DNA of 36,310 nucleotides from Betaproteobacteria bacterium (GCA_020049245.1 JAIFLB010000068.1:1-36310), one strand, 5' to 3'. Shown: positions 1 through 7,709, counted from the stretch's first letter. The notes: generated by a model not told the origin, from the sequence alone. Program-made: numbers and translations.

Positions 1-1
1 C

Positions 2-487
2 TATACTGCGGGCGGTGCAGCCACCCTGCTGGAACTGGCCGATTACCCGATGCCGTTGCTCAGCGGTGAGATCGAAGCGGAAAACGGCCCACCGGAAAAC
101 GCATTCAAATTGCAGGACATCATTGCTGCCCACGCCGGCTTGATCATCGCGTCGCCAGAACATAACCACAGCATTTCCGCGCTGTTGAAAAACACGCTGG
201 ACTGGATTTCGCGCACACCACGCGTCAAAGGCGGCAATCCCTTCACCGGCAAAATCGCCGGCATCATGGCCGCTTCACCGGGCGGCTTGGGTGGGCTGCA
301 AGGTCTCGATCATCTCGAACGCGTCCTCACAACCGTCGGTGCGATGGTGCTACCGAACAAGGTTGCGGTGCCCAACGCGGACCAGGCATTCAACGCCGAT
401 GGGCAACTGCTGGATGAAGCCTCGATGCGCCGCGTCAGCGCGCTTGCGGCTGCGGTGGTCGACGTTGCTCGCAAGCTGAACACTTGA
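2..487 (+). CDS. NADPH-dependent FMN reductase family protein, 5' end cut by window
   Basis: The reading frame is open from base 2, so the gene starts before the window. About 161 codons are visible. The segment PEHNHSISALLKNTLDW matches the flavodoxin-like FMN_red family signature (usually PEYNxSIPxxLKNAIDW), followed by a KIAGIMAASPGGLGG strand and glycine loop, which in the family shapes the flavin site. Members are about 180-190 aa soluble flavoproteins that reduce FMN, azo dyes or quinones with NAD(P)H. The true substrate cannot be told from sequence. The stop codon overlaps the next ATG by one base (TGATG), so the two genes are probably co-translated. The ATG at 50 lies inside the gene and is not the start. 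Confidence 0.85.
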   Translation, partial: YTAGGAATLLELADYPMPLLSGEIEAENGPPENAFKLQDIIAAHAGLIIASPEHNHSISALLKNTLDWISRTPRVKGGNPFTGKIAGIMAASPGGLGGLQGLDHLERVLTTVGAMVLPNKVAVPNADQAFNADGQLLDEASMRRVSALAAAVVDVARKLNT

Positions 488-843
488 TGCCGTTGCCCAC
501 GATGCGGCTAACCGACTCGATCGCCGCCTGGCAAACACCCGATTTCACCGAGGTGTTCAAGGCGGAAGTGAAACAACTGGACCCCGATCTGCTGCCGTTG
601 CAGCAAGGTCTGGCGCATTCCAGCAGCGCCAATGGCGCGAATCTCGGCGTCACGCTGCTGAATCTGGCTGAAACGCCGGACGAAATTCAGGTCAAAGCCG
701 GCCTGTTCTACAGCGGCATCATTGCCGGTTGCAGTTGCGCCGATGACCCAAGCACGCAGCATGAAGTCAACGAGTACTGCGAGGTACGCTTCGCCATCAG
801 TAAACACAGCGGCGAAGCGACGGTTACGTTATTGCGGGAATAG
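487..843 (+). CDS. Small conserved protein of unknown function (118 aa)
   Basis: The ATG at 487 overlaps the stop of the FMN reductase gene by one base; a TTG one codon upstream is a less likely start. The 118-aa product has no signal peptide or membrane segment, so it is probably cytoplasmic. It is mildly acidic and has a recognisable core: LDPDLLPLQQGL near the N-terminus, then VKAGLFYSGIIAGCSCADDP and NEYCEVRFAI. The CSC pair plus a third Cys (EYC) and nearby Asp residues could bind a metal, but that is inference. I recall similar short proteins in other betaproteobacteria with no assigned function. Coupling to the flavoprotein gene hints at a shared redox role. Confidence 0.8.
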   Translation: MPLPTMRLTDSIAAWQTPDFTEVFKAEVKQLDPDLLPLQQGLAHSSSANGANLGVTLLNLAETPDEIQVKAGLFYSGIIAGCSCADDPSTQHEVNEYCEVRFAISKHSGEATVTLLRE

Positions 844-890
844 TCAGGTGCGTGTGTCAGGTGTGTGTGTCAGGTGTGTGTGTCAGGTGA
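844..890. repeat. 13-bp tandem repeat, 3 full copies plus a partial
   Basis: Units at 844-856, 857-869 and 870-882 read TCAGGTGYGTGTG, followed by a partial copy, TCAGGTG, at 883-889. The array exactly fills the gap between two convergent genes. The partial copy contains the stop codon of the minus-strand RND gene, so each unit reads as a TGA on the minus strand. It looks like a local duplication of the gene's own 3' end. Confidence 0.9.
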
Positions 891-3800
891 GCGTATTAGC
901 CAGACGTTTGCGCATCAGCCAGCCGTGCATCAGCGGCGTCACGAACAAGGTCAGCGGCGTCGCCACCGCCAGGCCCCAGATGATGCTGGCGGCGAGCGGG
1001 CCCCAGAGCAGCGAATCGCCGCCCCAACCAAACGCCAGTGAAACCAGGCCGCCGATCACCGTCAACGTGGTGATGATGATCGGCACCAGCCGCCGCCGGC
1101 CGGCATAGAACGCCGCCGCCAGCGAAGGCTGGCCGCGCGCCAGCCGGTCTTCGCCCGCCGAAACCAGGACGATCGACGCGTTCACTGCGACACCGGACAG
1201 CGCAACGCAGCCATACAACGTATACAGCGTGATCGGCTGGCCACTGATCAACAGGCCCAGCACAACCCCGGCCAGGGCCATCGGCGTGGTGGCCAGAATC
1301 ACCAGCGGCAGCACCAGACGACCAAATTGCACCGCCAACAGGGCGTACATCAGGACGAATCCAAGGAACAGGAAGGCAATCAGATCGCGCAGGCTGGCTT
1401 TTACATCATCCAGTTCGCCACCCTGTTGCAGGCTGACGCCGGCATGGCGCGGCGAGATCTTGGCCCATGCGATATCCACCGTTTCCACCGCCTGGCGTGC
1501 GCTGATGCGCTCCTGATCAAAGCCGGCGTGCAGGGTGATGGCGCGTTCGCCGTTGACCCGGCGCAACTCGCCCGGCGTCGACTCCATGGTCACCGTGAAC
1601 AGCTCGGCCGGGTTCACCGTGCGCCCATCTGGCAGCCGCCAGGGCTTCATCAGCCAGCCCTGCACTTCCGCCTGATTCATCACCTGGCCGCGCACCACCA
1701 CGTCCAGCGATTGCGCGCCATCGTCGATCTTGCCGACCACGACGCCTTCGAAATGCAGCCGCACCAGCGCCGCCAGCTTGAATGGATCGAGGCCGGCCCG
1801 CGCCGCCGCCGGAGCGTCGACTTGCAGAGTCAGGCGCGGCTGGCTGAAACCGGCGTCATCGTTCATGTCGCTGAAGCCGGGCTGCTCGGCCAGCGCCAGG
1901 CGCAAATCACGCGCCGCCTCGGCAAGACGTTCGAGCGAGGCGCCGGTGAGGCGCAAGGACAAGCTGGACAGCATCGGCAAATCAGCCGACAGCACTTGCA
2001 CCGAAATGCTTTCTGCCCCCGCCGCTTGCAGCGCTGGCCGCAACGCGGCGACGTAATCGTTGACACTGCGGCCGCTCGCCGATTGCGGCGCCAGACTGAT
2101 CGTAACCTGGCCCATCTGTTCGCCAATGACCAGTTCACTCGGGGTGAATTGCAGGCCGGCCATCGCCAGCGTGGCGTTCAGTTCGCCTGGCCGGGCGATG
2201 CGCTTGGCCGCCAGTTCCAGCTCGCGCGCGGCGGCCAGCGTGGTTTCCAGATTGCTCGCCGGCGGCATCTGCACATTGACGTTGAACACCCGTAGCGGAT
2301 CCGAGGCGAACCAGCGCGGCTTCACCCACTCCAGCGCCAGGGAAGCGCCGGCAAGCAGAAACACACTGGTGAACAGCACAAAAACCGGTGCCGGACGGCG
2401 TATGTTCCAGAGCAGTGCTTTGCCGTAATAACGCCGCAAGTGACGCGCGAACGCATCGCGCCAGCCGCTGTCTGCACCGCCATCGCCCCAGGCCACGGCA
2501 TGCCGCGGCAGTATCCAGAGCGAGGCGAGCAAGCTGCACAACAACGTCAGCATCACCGCCAGCGGCGTGACGAACATGAATCGCCCCATCAGCCCGGGCA
2601 GGAACAACAGCGGTGCGAAAGCCAGACAGGTGGCGAAAATGGAAGCGGTCACCGGCCGCGCCACTTCCTTCAGCGCCGCGCTCACCGCCGCCGTGCGCTC
2701 CATGCCGGCGGCCAGGCGCAAGCGGATGGCCTCCGCCACCACCACCGCGTCGTCGAGCGGAATGCCAAGCACGATGGCGACACCAAGCAAAACGGAAACA
2801 TTCAGCGTGTGGCCCATCAGATACAGCGCCAGGAACATGCCGGCGAGGGCGAACGGCACGCCGATGCTGGTCAGCAAAGCAAGCCGATGGCCGAGGAAGA
2901 ACCAGGTCACCAGCAACACCACGCCAAGACCGAACAGTGCATTCGCCTCCATCACCCCGATCGCTTCCCGCGTTGTCGCGCTCTGATCATCGAGCAAGGT
3001 CAGGATCGGCGCGCCGAATGTTGCGTTGGTTTGCTTCACCATTGCATGAATGGCTTCGGTCAATTCCAGCGTATTGACGTTCTCCCGCTTGATCACCGAC
3101 AGCAGCACCGCCGGCTTGCCATCCAGGCGAACCAGTTCGCGGGCTGGCGCGATGCCGTTGGCAACGCGGGCGACTTCGCCGATTTCGACCATCCGGCCAT
3201 CGGCGCCGGTGATTGGAATTTCGGCCAGGAAATCCGGATTCGGGTTGAGGCCTTCCACCCGCATCGCGTAACGTCGGCCGCCCATGTCGGCCATGCCAGC
3301 CGGCAGGCTGCGTGTCTGCTCGGCAACGGTGCGGGTCAGGTCTTCCAGCGAGACAGCATGCTGTTCCAGCGCGGCAGGATCGAAGGTCACCGCGAGTTCG
3401 CGGCTGCGCATGCCGTAAGTCCAGATGCGGCTGACACCGGGCAATTTTTCCAGCTTGCCGCGTGTCGCCTCGGCGAGTTCGCAGACACGGCCATTCGACG
3501 CGCTGTCGGCGGTCCCGGCGCTGACCACCACCATCGCAGTGGGGAAAAAATTCGACGAGGTCAGTTCGATCACCTGCGGCGGCCGCGCTTCCTTCGGGAA
3601 ATCGGCCGAAGCCTGGCGAATCTCGCGATCCAGCGCCGCCAGGCGACGCTCGAAGCGGCTCTGGTCGAGATCGTGGAAGCGCACCAGCAGGGTAGCTACG
3701 TGGTCACGCGAGGTGGCGGCAACAAAGCGGACATCGCCGACCCGGCGCGCCGCAGCCTCCAGCGGCAACGCAATCTCACGTTCCACATCGCGCGCCGTCG

Positions 3801-3951
3801 CGCCCGGCCAGACCACCGCGACCGCTACCCAGTTGAGTTCCACCTCGGGGTATTGCGCCCTCGGCATGGCGTGATAGGCCCAGGCGCCGAGCAACAAAAC
3901 CAACGCAAGAATCAGGTCAGTGAGACGATGAGAACGAAAAATGGAAGGCAT
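883..3951 (-). CDS. RND-family efflux permease (inner-membrane AcrB/HAE-like subunit)
   Basis: The product is 1022 aa, the usual length for a proton-driven RND pump. TM1 (about 12-30) follows a short N-terminus, then a porter domain, a TM block with the proton-relay motif GIPLDDAVVVAEA near residue 395-407 (the Asp-Asp pair of TM4), a second periplasmic half, and TM8-12. TM10 reads SGVAVNASIVLV, so the Lys seen in AcrB TM10 is Val here, as in several less studied RND subfamilies. The substrate is unknown. No membrane-fusion protein or outer-membrane channel gene lies next to it: both neighbours are on the plus strand, so the gene stands alone and must use partners encoded elsewhere. I see no strong Shine-Dalgarno before the ATG at 3951. 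Confidence 0.9.
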   Translation of the reverse strand: MPSIFRSHRLTDLILALVLLLGAWAYHAMPRAQYPEVELNWVAVAVVWPGATARDVEREIALPLEAAARRVGDVRFVAATSRDHVATLLVRFHDLDQSRFERRLAALDREIRQASADFPKEARPPQVIELTSSNFFPTAMVVVSAGTADSASNGRVCELAEATRGKLEKLPGVSRIWTYGMRSRELAVTFDPAALEQHAVSLEDLTRTVAEQTRSLPAGMADMGGRRYAMRVEGLNPNPDFLAEIPITGADGRMVEIGEVARVANGIAPARELVRLDGKPAVLLSVIKRENVNTLELTEAIHAMVKQTNATFGAPILTLLDDQSATTREAIGVMEANALFGLGVVLLVTWFFLGHRLALLTSIGVPFALAGMFLALYLMGHTLNVSVLLGVAIVLGIPLDDAVVVAEAIRLRLAAGMERTAAVSAALKEVARPVTASIFATCLAFAPLLFLPGLMGRFMFVTPLAVMLTLLCSLLASLWILPRHAVAWGDGGADSGWRDAFARHLRRYYGKALLWNIRRPAPVFVLFTSVFLLAGASLALEWVKPRWFASDPLRVFNVNVQMPPASNLETTLAAARELELAAKRIARPGELNATLAMAGLQFTPSELVIGEQMGQVTISLAPQSASGRSVNDYVAALRPALQAAGAESISVQVLSADLPMLSSLSLRLTGASLERLAEAARDLRLALAEQPGFSDMNDDAGFSQPRLTLQVDAPAAARAGLDPFKLAALVRLHFEGVVVGKIDDGAQSLDVVVRGQVMNQAEVQGWLMKPWRLPDGRTVNPAELFTVTMESTPGELRRVNGERAITLHAGFDQERISARQAVETVDIAWAKISPRHAGVSLQQGGELDDVKASLRDLIAFLFLGFVLMYALLAVQFGRLVLPLVILATTPMALAGVVLGLLISGQPITLYTLYGCVALSGVAVNASIVLVSAGEDRLARGQPSLAAAFYAGRRRLVPIIITTLTVIGGLVSLAFGWGGDSLLWGPLAASIIWGLAVATPLTLFVTPLMHGWLMRKRLANTLT

Positions 3952-3968
3952 GGATATACTTCGTCAAT

Positions 3969-3983
3969 TGGCAATAATGGTGC
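3969..3983 (+). promoter_or_regulatory. Candidate sigma-54 (-24/-12) promoter
   Basis: TGGCAATAATGGTGC has the GG-N10-GC spacing of sigma-54 promoters and matches TGGCA and TGC of the consensus TGGCAC-N5-TTGC. It lies 70 bases before the ATG of the first SRPBCC gene, in the divergent gap with the RND gene. The -12 half is imperfect and no activator gene is adjacent, so this is tentative. Confidence 0.3.
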
Positions 3984-4053
3984 GATCAATCGAACTGTCT
4001 GCCCCCCCGATAGGTGGGTACAAGGCCGGCTCTTCTGTGCTGGACGACGTTAA

Positions 4054-4635
4054 ATGACGTTTATTGTGAAAACAATTGTGAAAACTCTACTCCAAACTCT
4101 GTTTCTATCCTGCCTGCTTGTGCAACTGACGCTTGCGGCCGAGACCCGAATGAATGTGCGTCAGACCGGCAGTATGCTGATGGTGGAAGGACAATTGGAA
4201 GTCCCGGTCAACCAAACTACGGCTTGGGCTGTTTTAACCGACTACGCGCGTTTTCCCGAATTCGTTCCCGGCCTTAACAGCAGTCGACTGTTGGAAGAAC
4301 GCAACACATCAAAGTGGGTTGAGCAACGCGGCACGGTCATCGCGGGCCAGTTCCGCATGCCCTTCCAGGGCGTGGTCAAGATTGAAGAACTCAGGCCGGA
4401 AGGGCAGCCAGGGGTGATTCGGGTGGCCTTTATCAGCGGTCCATTGAAGGATGTTCAAGGGGAGTGGAACATTAAGCCCGGCAAACCACTCGATTTGAGC
4501 TACCGCATGCAAATGGATTTGATGAAATCCCCTTTCCCCCCCCCGCTCGCGGTGACTATCATCGAGCAGCAAGTACGAACCTGGGTTGAAGCATTTGCCC
4601 ACGAGATGCAAGTAATGAAAAGGAAGAAGGAATGA
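4054..4635 (+). CDS. Secreted SRPBCC (START/polyketide-cyclase-like) protein, first of a tandem pair
   Basis: The 193-aa product begins with a Sec signal peptide (hydrophobic stretch about 8-28, likely cleaved after LTLAA), so it is expected in the periplasm. The mature part fits the SRPBCC helix-grip fold: EGQLEVPVNQTTAWAVLTDY (start strand and first helix), then FPEFVPGLNSSRLLE, a set of beta strands, and a C-terminal helix (VRTWVEAFAHEMQ). Family members bind lipids, quinones or polyketides in a central cavity; no ligand can be named here. The stop overlaps the next gene by four bases (ATGA). A run of nine C at 4536-4544 encodes FPPP inside the gene, and seven C lie upstream at 4002-4008. 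Confidence 0.82.
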   Translation: MTFIVKTIVKTLLQTLFLSCLLVQLTLAAETRMNVRQTGSMLMVEGQLEVPVNQTTAWAVLTDYARFPEFVPGLNSSRLLEERNTSKWVEQRGTVIAGQFRMPFQGVVKIEELRPEGQPGVIRVAFISGPLKDVQGEWNIKPGKPLDLSYRMQMDLMKSPFPPPLAVTIIEQQVRTWVEAFAHEMQVMKRKKE

Positions 4636-5240
4636 AACCCGCTTTTTTTCTGGCAGTTTTCCTGTTGCTGGGCACGGCAACCGCAGCATCCGGGACTGCC
4701 AAGGTCAAAGCCAATACCGGTTTGTCGGGCGTCAAGGTAGAAGCATCACAAGTTCTGCAGACCGATGCCCGCACGTTATGGGGGACGATTACCGACTACA
4801 ACCGGTTGGCGACCTTTATCCCGGACATGGTTTCAAGCCGTGTCATCTCGGCACCTGGCGCCCCCAAACGCGTCGAGCAGATTGCCGAAGCCGGCCTGTT
4901 CGCCTTCGTCATGCCGGATCAGGTGGTGCTGGCGCTGGAGGAAACCCCGTACAGCGTGATCCGCTTTCGCGCCATCTCGGGCAAGCTGGTTTCGATGACT
5001 GGTGAATGGCGCATCGTCGGCGACAAAGCCCCTGTCACCCTGTTTTACCGGGCTCACATTGTGCCGATGAGCCCGATTCCCCCGCTGGGTTCGGGGTACT
5101 TTGTCGAAGATGAGGTTCGTGCCCGCTTCGAAGCCGTCGGCCGCGAGGCGGAGCGGCGCACGCTCGAGTCGCGACGTGGAAGCGGCTATAACCCGCCAGC
5201 ACTGAATTCACCCTATATGTCTCCCTATCTGTCGCGCTAG
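4632..5240 (+). CDS. Secreted SRPBCC (START/polyketide-cyclase-like) protein, second of a tandem pair
   Basis: The 202-aa product has a signal peptide (residues 1 to about 18, ending in GTATA) and the same fold pattern as its upstream neighbour: VEASQVLQTDARTLWGTITD, then YNRLATFIPDMVSSRVI, central strands including MTGEWRIVG, and a C-terminal helix rich in Arg and Glu. It ends in a Pro/Ser/Tyr-rich tail (YNPPALNSPYMSPYLSR) that the first copy lacks. The start ATG overlaps the preceding stop by four bases, so the pair is translationally coupled and probably arose by duplication followed by divergence. Both proteins should be periplasmic. The function is unknown; cofactor or lipid carriage is inferred from the fold only. 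Confidence 0.82.
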   Translation: MKPAFFLAVFLLLGTATAASGTAKVKANTGLSGVKVEASQVLQTDARTLWGTITDYNRLATFIPDMVSSRVISAPGAPKRVEQIAEAGLFAFVMPDQVVLALEETPYSVIRFRAISGKLVSMTGEWRIVGDKAPVTLFYRAHIVPMSPIPPLGSGYFVEDEVRARFEAVGREAERRTLESRRGSGYNPPALNSPYMSPYLSR

Positions 5241-5250
5241 TAGCCCAAAG

Positions 5251-5727
5251 ATGTCGCCACGCCAGAAATTGCAACTGCCATTGTTGACTGCCGCACGCTT
5301 ATCGATGTTGTTGGCCTGCGCGCTGCCCCTGCTAGGCTGTGACCAGGTCAAGGAACGCGCCGGATTTGCCGATCCGACCAAAATCGAAGCCGAAGGCAAA
5401 GCCGTCGGCGGCGCCTGCCGGCATGCCGGACGCGGCCTGGAAGATTGCTATCAGCTCAACAAGCAGGCTTCAAAGTCCGCTGTCTTTGCCGGTTGGAAAG
5501 AAATGAACGAATACATGTTGAAGAACAACATGCAAGCGGTGGTGCCCACCATTCCACCCGAATCCCTGACGCCAAAGAAGAAGCCTAAGAAGGCGGAAGA
5601 AAACGAGGGCGAAGAGACGCCGGAGAAAAAATCGGAAGCGGAAGCGACGGATGAGAAGAGTGCGGACAAGACAACTGACAAGAAAGCCGGGAAAGAAACA
5701 GATCAGGAAGCTGACAAAGCACATTAA
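5251..5727 (+). CDS. Predicted lipoprotein with Lys/Glu-rich C-terminal tail
   Basis: The 158-aa product starts with a lipoprotein signal peptide ending in the lipobox LLGC, with Cys30 as the likely lipidated residue. The next residue is Asp, which in enteric bacteria holds lipoproteins in the inner membrane. A conserved-looking block follows (about 33-92) with two Cys (GGACRHAGRGLEDCYQLN) and the helical segment FAGWKEMNEYMLKNN. From about residue 95 to the end the protein is low-complexity, made of Lys, Glu, Asp, Thr and Ala, and is probably unstructured. It begins 10 bases after the second SRPBCC gene and ends 2 bases before the next, so it sits in one operon. I do not recognise a named family. 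Confidence 0.8.
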   Translation: MSPRQKLQLPLLTAARLSMLLACALPLLGCDQVKERAGFADPTKIEAEGKAVGGACRHAGRGLEDCYQLNKQASKSAVFAGWKEMNEYMLKNNMQAVVPTIPPESLTPKKKPKKAEENEGEETPEKKSEAEATDEKSADKTTDKKAGKETDQEADKAH

Positions 5728-5729
5728 AT

Positions 5730-6485
5730 ATGAGCCCGTCACTTCGCATCGCCAGCTACAACATTCACAAGGGACTGTCATTCTTCAATCGGCGCATCGT
5801 CTTGCATGATGTGCGCGACAGCCTGATGGGACTGAACGCCGAAATCGTGTTTCTGCAGGAAGTCCAGGGCCACCATGCGCGCGGCGCCCACCGATTCGAA
5901 TCCTGGCCGGCGATGCCGCAGCATGAGTTCATTGCCGGCGACCTGTGGAACGATTTTGCCTATGGCAAGAACTCGGTCTACGAACATGGCCATCATGGCA
6001 ACGCCATCCTTTCCCGTTTTCCCATCCTGCGCTGGGAAAACGTCGATATTTCTGCGCATGCCTTCGAAAGCCGCGGCCTGCTGCATTGCGAACTCGCAGT
6101 GCCGAACATGGCGCAGCCACTGCACGCCATCTGCCTGCATCTGGCGCTGAACGAAGCCGGCCGCCGCAAACAGATTCACCAGCTCAGCGAACGCATTCGC
6201 CGCATGGTGCCGGATGACGCGCCCCTGATCATCGCCGGCGACTTCAACGACTGGCGCCAGCGCACCAGTTCCTATCTGGCGGATGAACTTGGTCTGAAAG
6301 AAGTCTTTGAATCCCACCACGGCCGGCATGCTCGCAGTTTCCCGGCCGCGCTGCCCTTTCTGTCGCTCGACCGCATTTATGTGCGCGGCTTCAGCATCGC
6401 CTCGGCCCATGTTCTGCATGGTCAACGCTGGCGGCGCCTGTCCGACCACGCCGCGCTGACCGCCCAGTTGCGACCGCTGGCCTGA
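5730..6485 (+). CDS. Endonuclease/exonuclease/phosphatase (EEP) family protein, YbhP-like
   Basis: The 251-aa product carries the EEP fold motifs in order: ASYNIHKG (Asn11), FLQEVQ (catalytic metal-binding Glu44), a central HLALNEAGRR segment, AGDFND (Asp171, Asn173) and the C-terminal LSDHAAL (Asp239-His240). The family cleaves phosphodiester or phosphomonoester bonds with Mg2+; substrates range from DNA to phospholipid headgroups. There is no signal peptide. It stands directly before a cardiolipin synthase gene, the same pairing as ybhP-clsB in Escherichia coli, which suggests a role in phospholipid metabolism rather than DNA repair. It begins two bases after the lipoprotein stop. Confidence 0.88.
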   Translation: MSPSLRIASYNIHKGLSFFNRRIVLHDVRDSLMGLNAEIVFLQEVQGHHARGAHRFESWPAMPQHEFIAGDLWNDFAYGKNSVYEHGHHGNAILSRFPILRWENVDISAHAFESRGLLHCELAVPNMAQPLHAICLHLALNEAGRRKQIHQLSERIRRMVPDDAPLIIAGDFNDWRQRTSSYLADELGLKEVFESHHGRHARSFPAALPFLSLDRIYVRGFSIASAHVLHGQRWRRLSDHAALTAQLRPLA

Positions 6486-6486
6486 G

Positions 6487-6510
6487 GCGGCCACTAAAGC
6501 GGCCACTGAA
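6487..6510. repeat. 12-bp tandem duplication after the EEP gene stop
   Basis: GCGGCCACTAAA (6487-6498) is followed at once by GCGGCCACTGAA (6499-6510). It begins just after the TGA of the EEP gene and lies in the 42-bp gap before clsB. It looks like a recent slippage duplication. Confidence 0.85.
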
Positions 6511-6527
6511 TCTGCAATATTCCCGGC

Positions 6528-7709
6528 ATGATTAAAGGGGGCAACCGGCTGACCCTGCTGGAAAACGGTGCCGATTACTTCCCCGCATTGATCGCGGCGC
6601 TGGTTTCGGCGCAGCGCGAAATCCACCTCGAAAGCTATATCTTCGCCAACGATGCCGCCGCCGATGCGGTAGCCGAAGCCTTGATGCGCGCCGCCCAACG
6701 CGGCGTCGAAACCCGCCTTTTGCTGGATGGTTACGGCTCGCGCGGGTTCGCCCCGGAACGGCTGAACAGACTGCGCACCGCCGGCGTCAACGTGTTGTTC
6801 TTCCGCCCTGAACGCGGCTTCATGCTGCTGCAACGCAGGCGTTTGCGGCGCATGCATCGCAAATTGGCGGTGATCGATGCCTGCATCGGATTCGTCGGCG
6901 GCATCAACCTGATCGACGACCTGAACGGGCGCAACCTGGCTGCGCCGCGCCAGGATTACGCCGTGCGGGTCGAAGGTCCGCTGGTCGCCGATATGCACAT
7001 CGCCGCGTGGCAACTCTGGCAGCGGGTGATGTGGAGCCGGCTGGGACTGAATCGCGGCGAGGCGGCCTGGCTGAAGCCCTCAACCCACCCGATCGGCACG
7101 CAACGGGCCACCTTTCTCACCCGCAATAGCGTCAGCCAGCGGCGGGCGATCGAAGTGGCCTATCTGCGCGCGATTCGGCGCGCACGGCGCGAAATCCTGA
7201 TCGGCAATGCCTATTTCCTGCCCGGGCTCCGCTTTCGGCATGCGCTGATCGATGCGGTTCGGCGCGGCGTGCGGGTTCGCTTGATCGTGCAGGGACGTTC
7301 CGATCACCCGCTTTACCAGTTGGCGGCGCGCGCCCTGTATCGCCACTTTCTTGAAAATGGCGTCGAGCTGCACGAATACCACGCCAGCGAATGGCACGCC
7401 AAGGTGGCGGTAATCGATGACACCTGGGCCACTGTCGGGTCGAGCAATATTGACCCGTTCAGCCTGCTGCTCTCCCGCGAAGCGAATGTGGTGGTACATG
7501 ACCGTGTCTTCGCCGGGCAACTGCAAGCCAGCCTGGAAAATGCGCTGGCGTGCGGTGCGCATCAGATATTCCGGCGCACCTGGCGGCATGTGCCGTGGTA
7601 CGCCCGCTTCGCCTCCTGGCTCGCCTATGGCGTCGTTCGGCTACTGATGGGCATTGGTGGCTATACCCAGATTTATGACGGTGTCGCCAAGTCACACCCC
7701 AAAACGTGA
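6528..7709 (+). CDS. clsB: Cardiolipin synthase B (phospholipase D family)
   Basis: The 393-aa product has two phospholipase-D HKD motifs: HRKLAVID (His110, Lys112, Asp117) followed by GFVGG, and HAKVAVID (His290, Lys292, Asp297) followed by TVGSSNID. This matches ClsB, which joins phosphatidylglycerol or phosphatidylethanolamine units into cardiolipin at the inner membrane. Like ClsB, it lacks the two N-terminal transmembrane helices of ClsA. A hydrophobic C-terminal helix (about 362-380, WYARFASWLAYGVVRLLMG) could dock on the membrane. It follows the EEP gene by 42 bases and is probably the last gene of this plus-strand unit. The next gene, ubiX, converges on it, and I see no clear terminator in the 28-bp gap. 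Confidence 0.92.
   Translation: MIKGGNRLTLLENGADYFPALIAALVSAQREIHLESYIFANDAAADAVAEALMRAAQRGVETRLLLDGYGSRGFAPERLNRLRTAGVNVLFFRPERGFMLLQRRRLRRMHRKLAVIDACIGFVGGINLIDDLNGRNLAAPRQDYAVRVEGPLVADMHIAAWQLWQRVMWSRLGLNRGEAAWLKPSTHPIGTQRATFLTRNSVSQRRAIEVAYLRAIRRARREILIGNAYFLPGLRFRHALIDAVRRGVRVRLIVQGRSDHPLYQLAARALYRHFLENGVELHEYHASEWHAKVAVIDDTWATVGSSNIDPFSLLLSREANVVVHDRVFAGQLQASLENALACGAHQIFRRTWRHVPWYARFASWLAYGVVRLLMGIGGYTQIYDGVAKSHPKT

Noticed and set aside
2440-4053. A 537-codon plus-strand open frame
   Set aside because: It is antisense to the RND permease gene, has the composition of a shadow frame in GC-rich DNA (rich in Arg, His, Gln), and shows no domain or ribosome site.
5893-5903. GATTCGAATCC, resembling a tRNA T-loop
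   Set aside because: It lies inside the EEP coding sequence and no acceptor stem, anticodon arm or D arm surrounds it.
5778-7013. A 411-codon minus-strand open frame
   Set aside because: It lies opposite the well-supported EEP and clsB genes, and its product has no recognisable motif.
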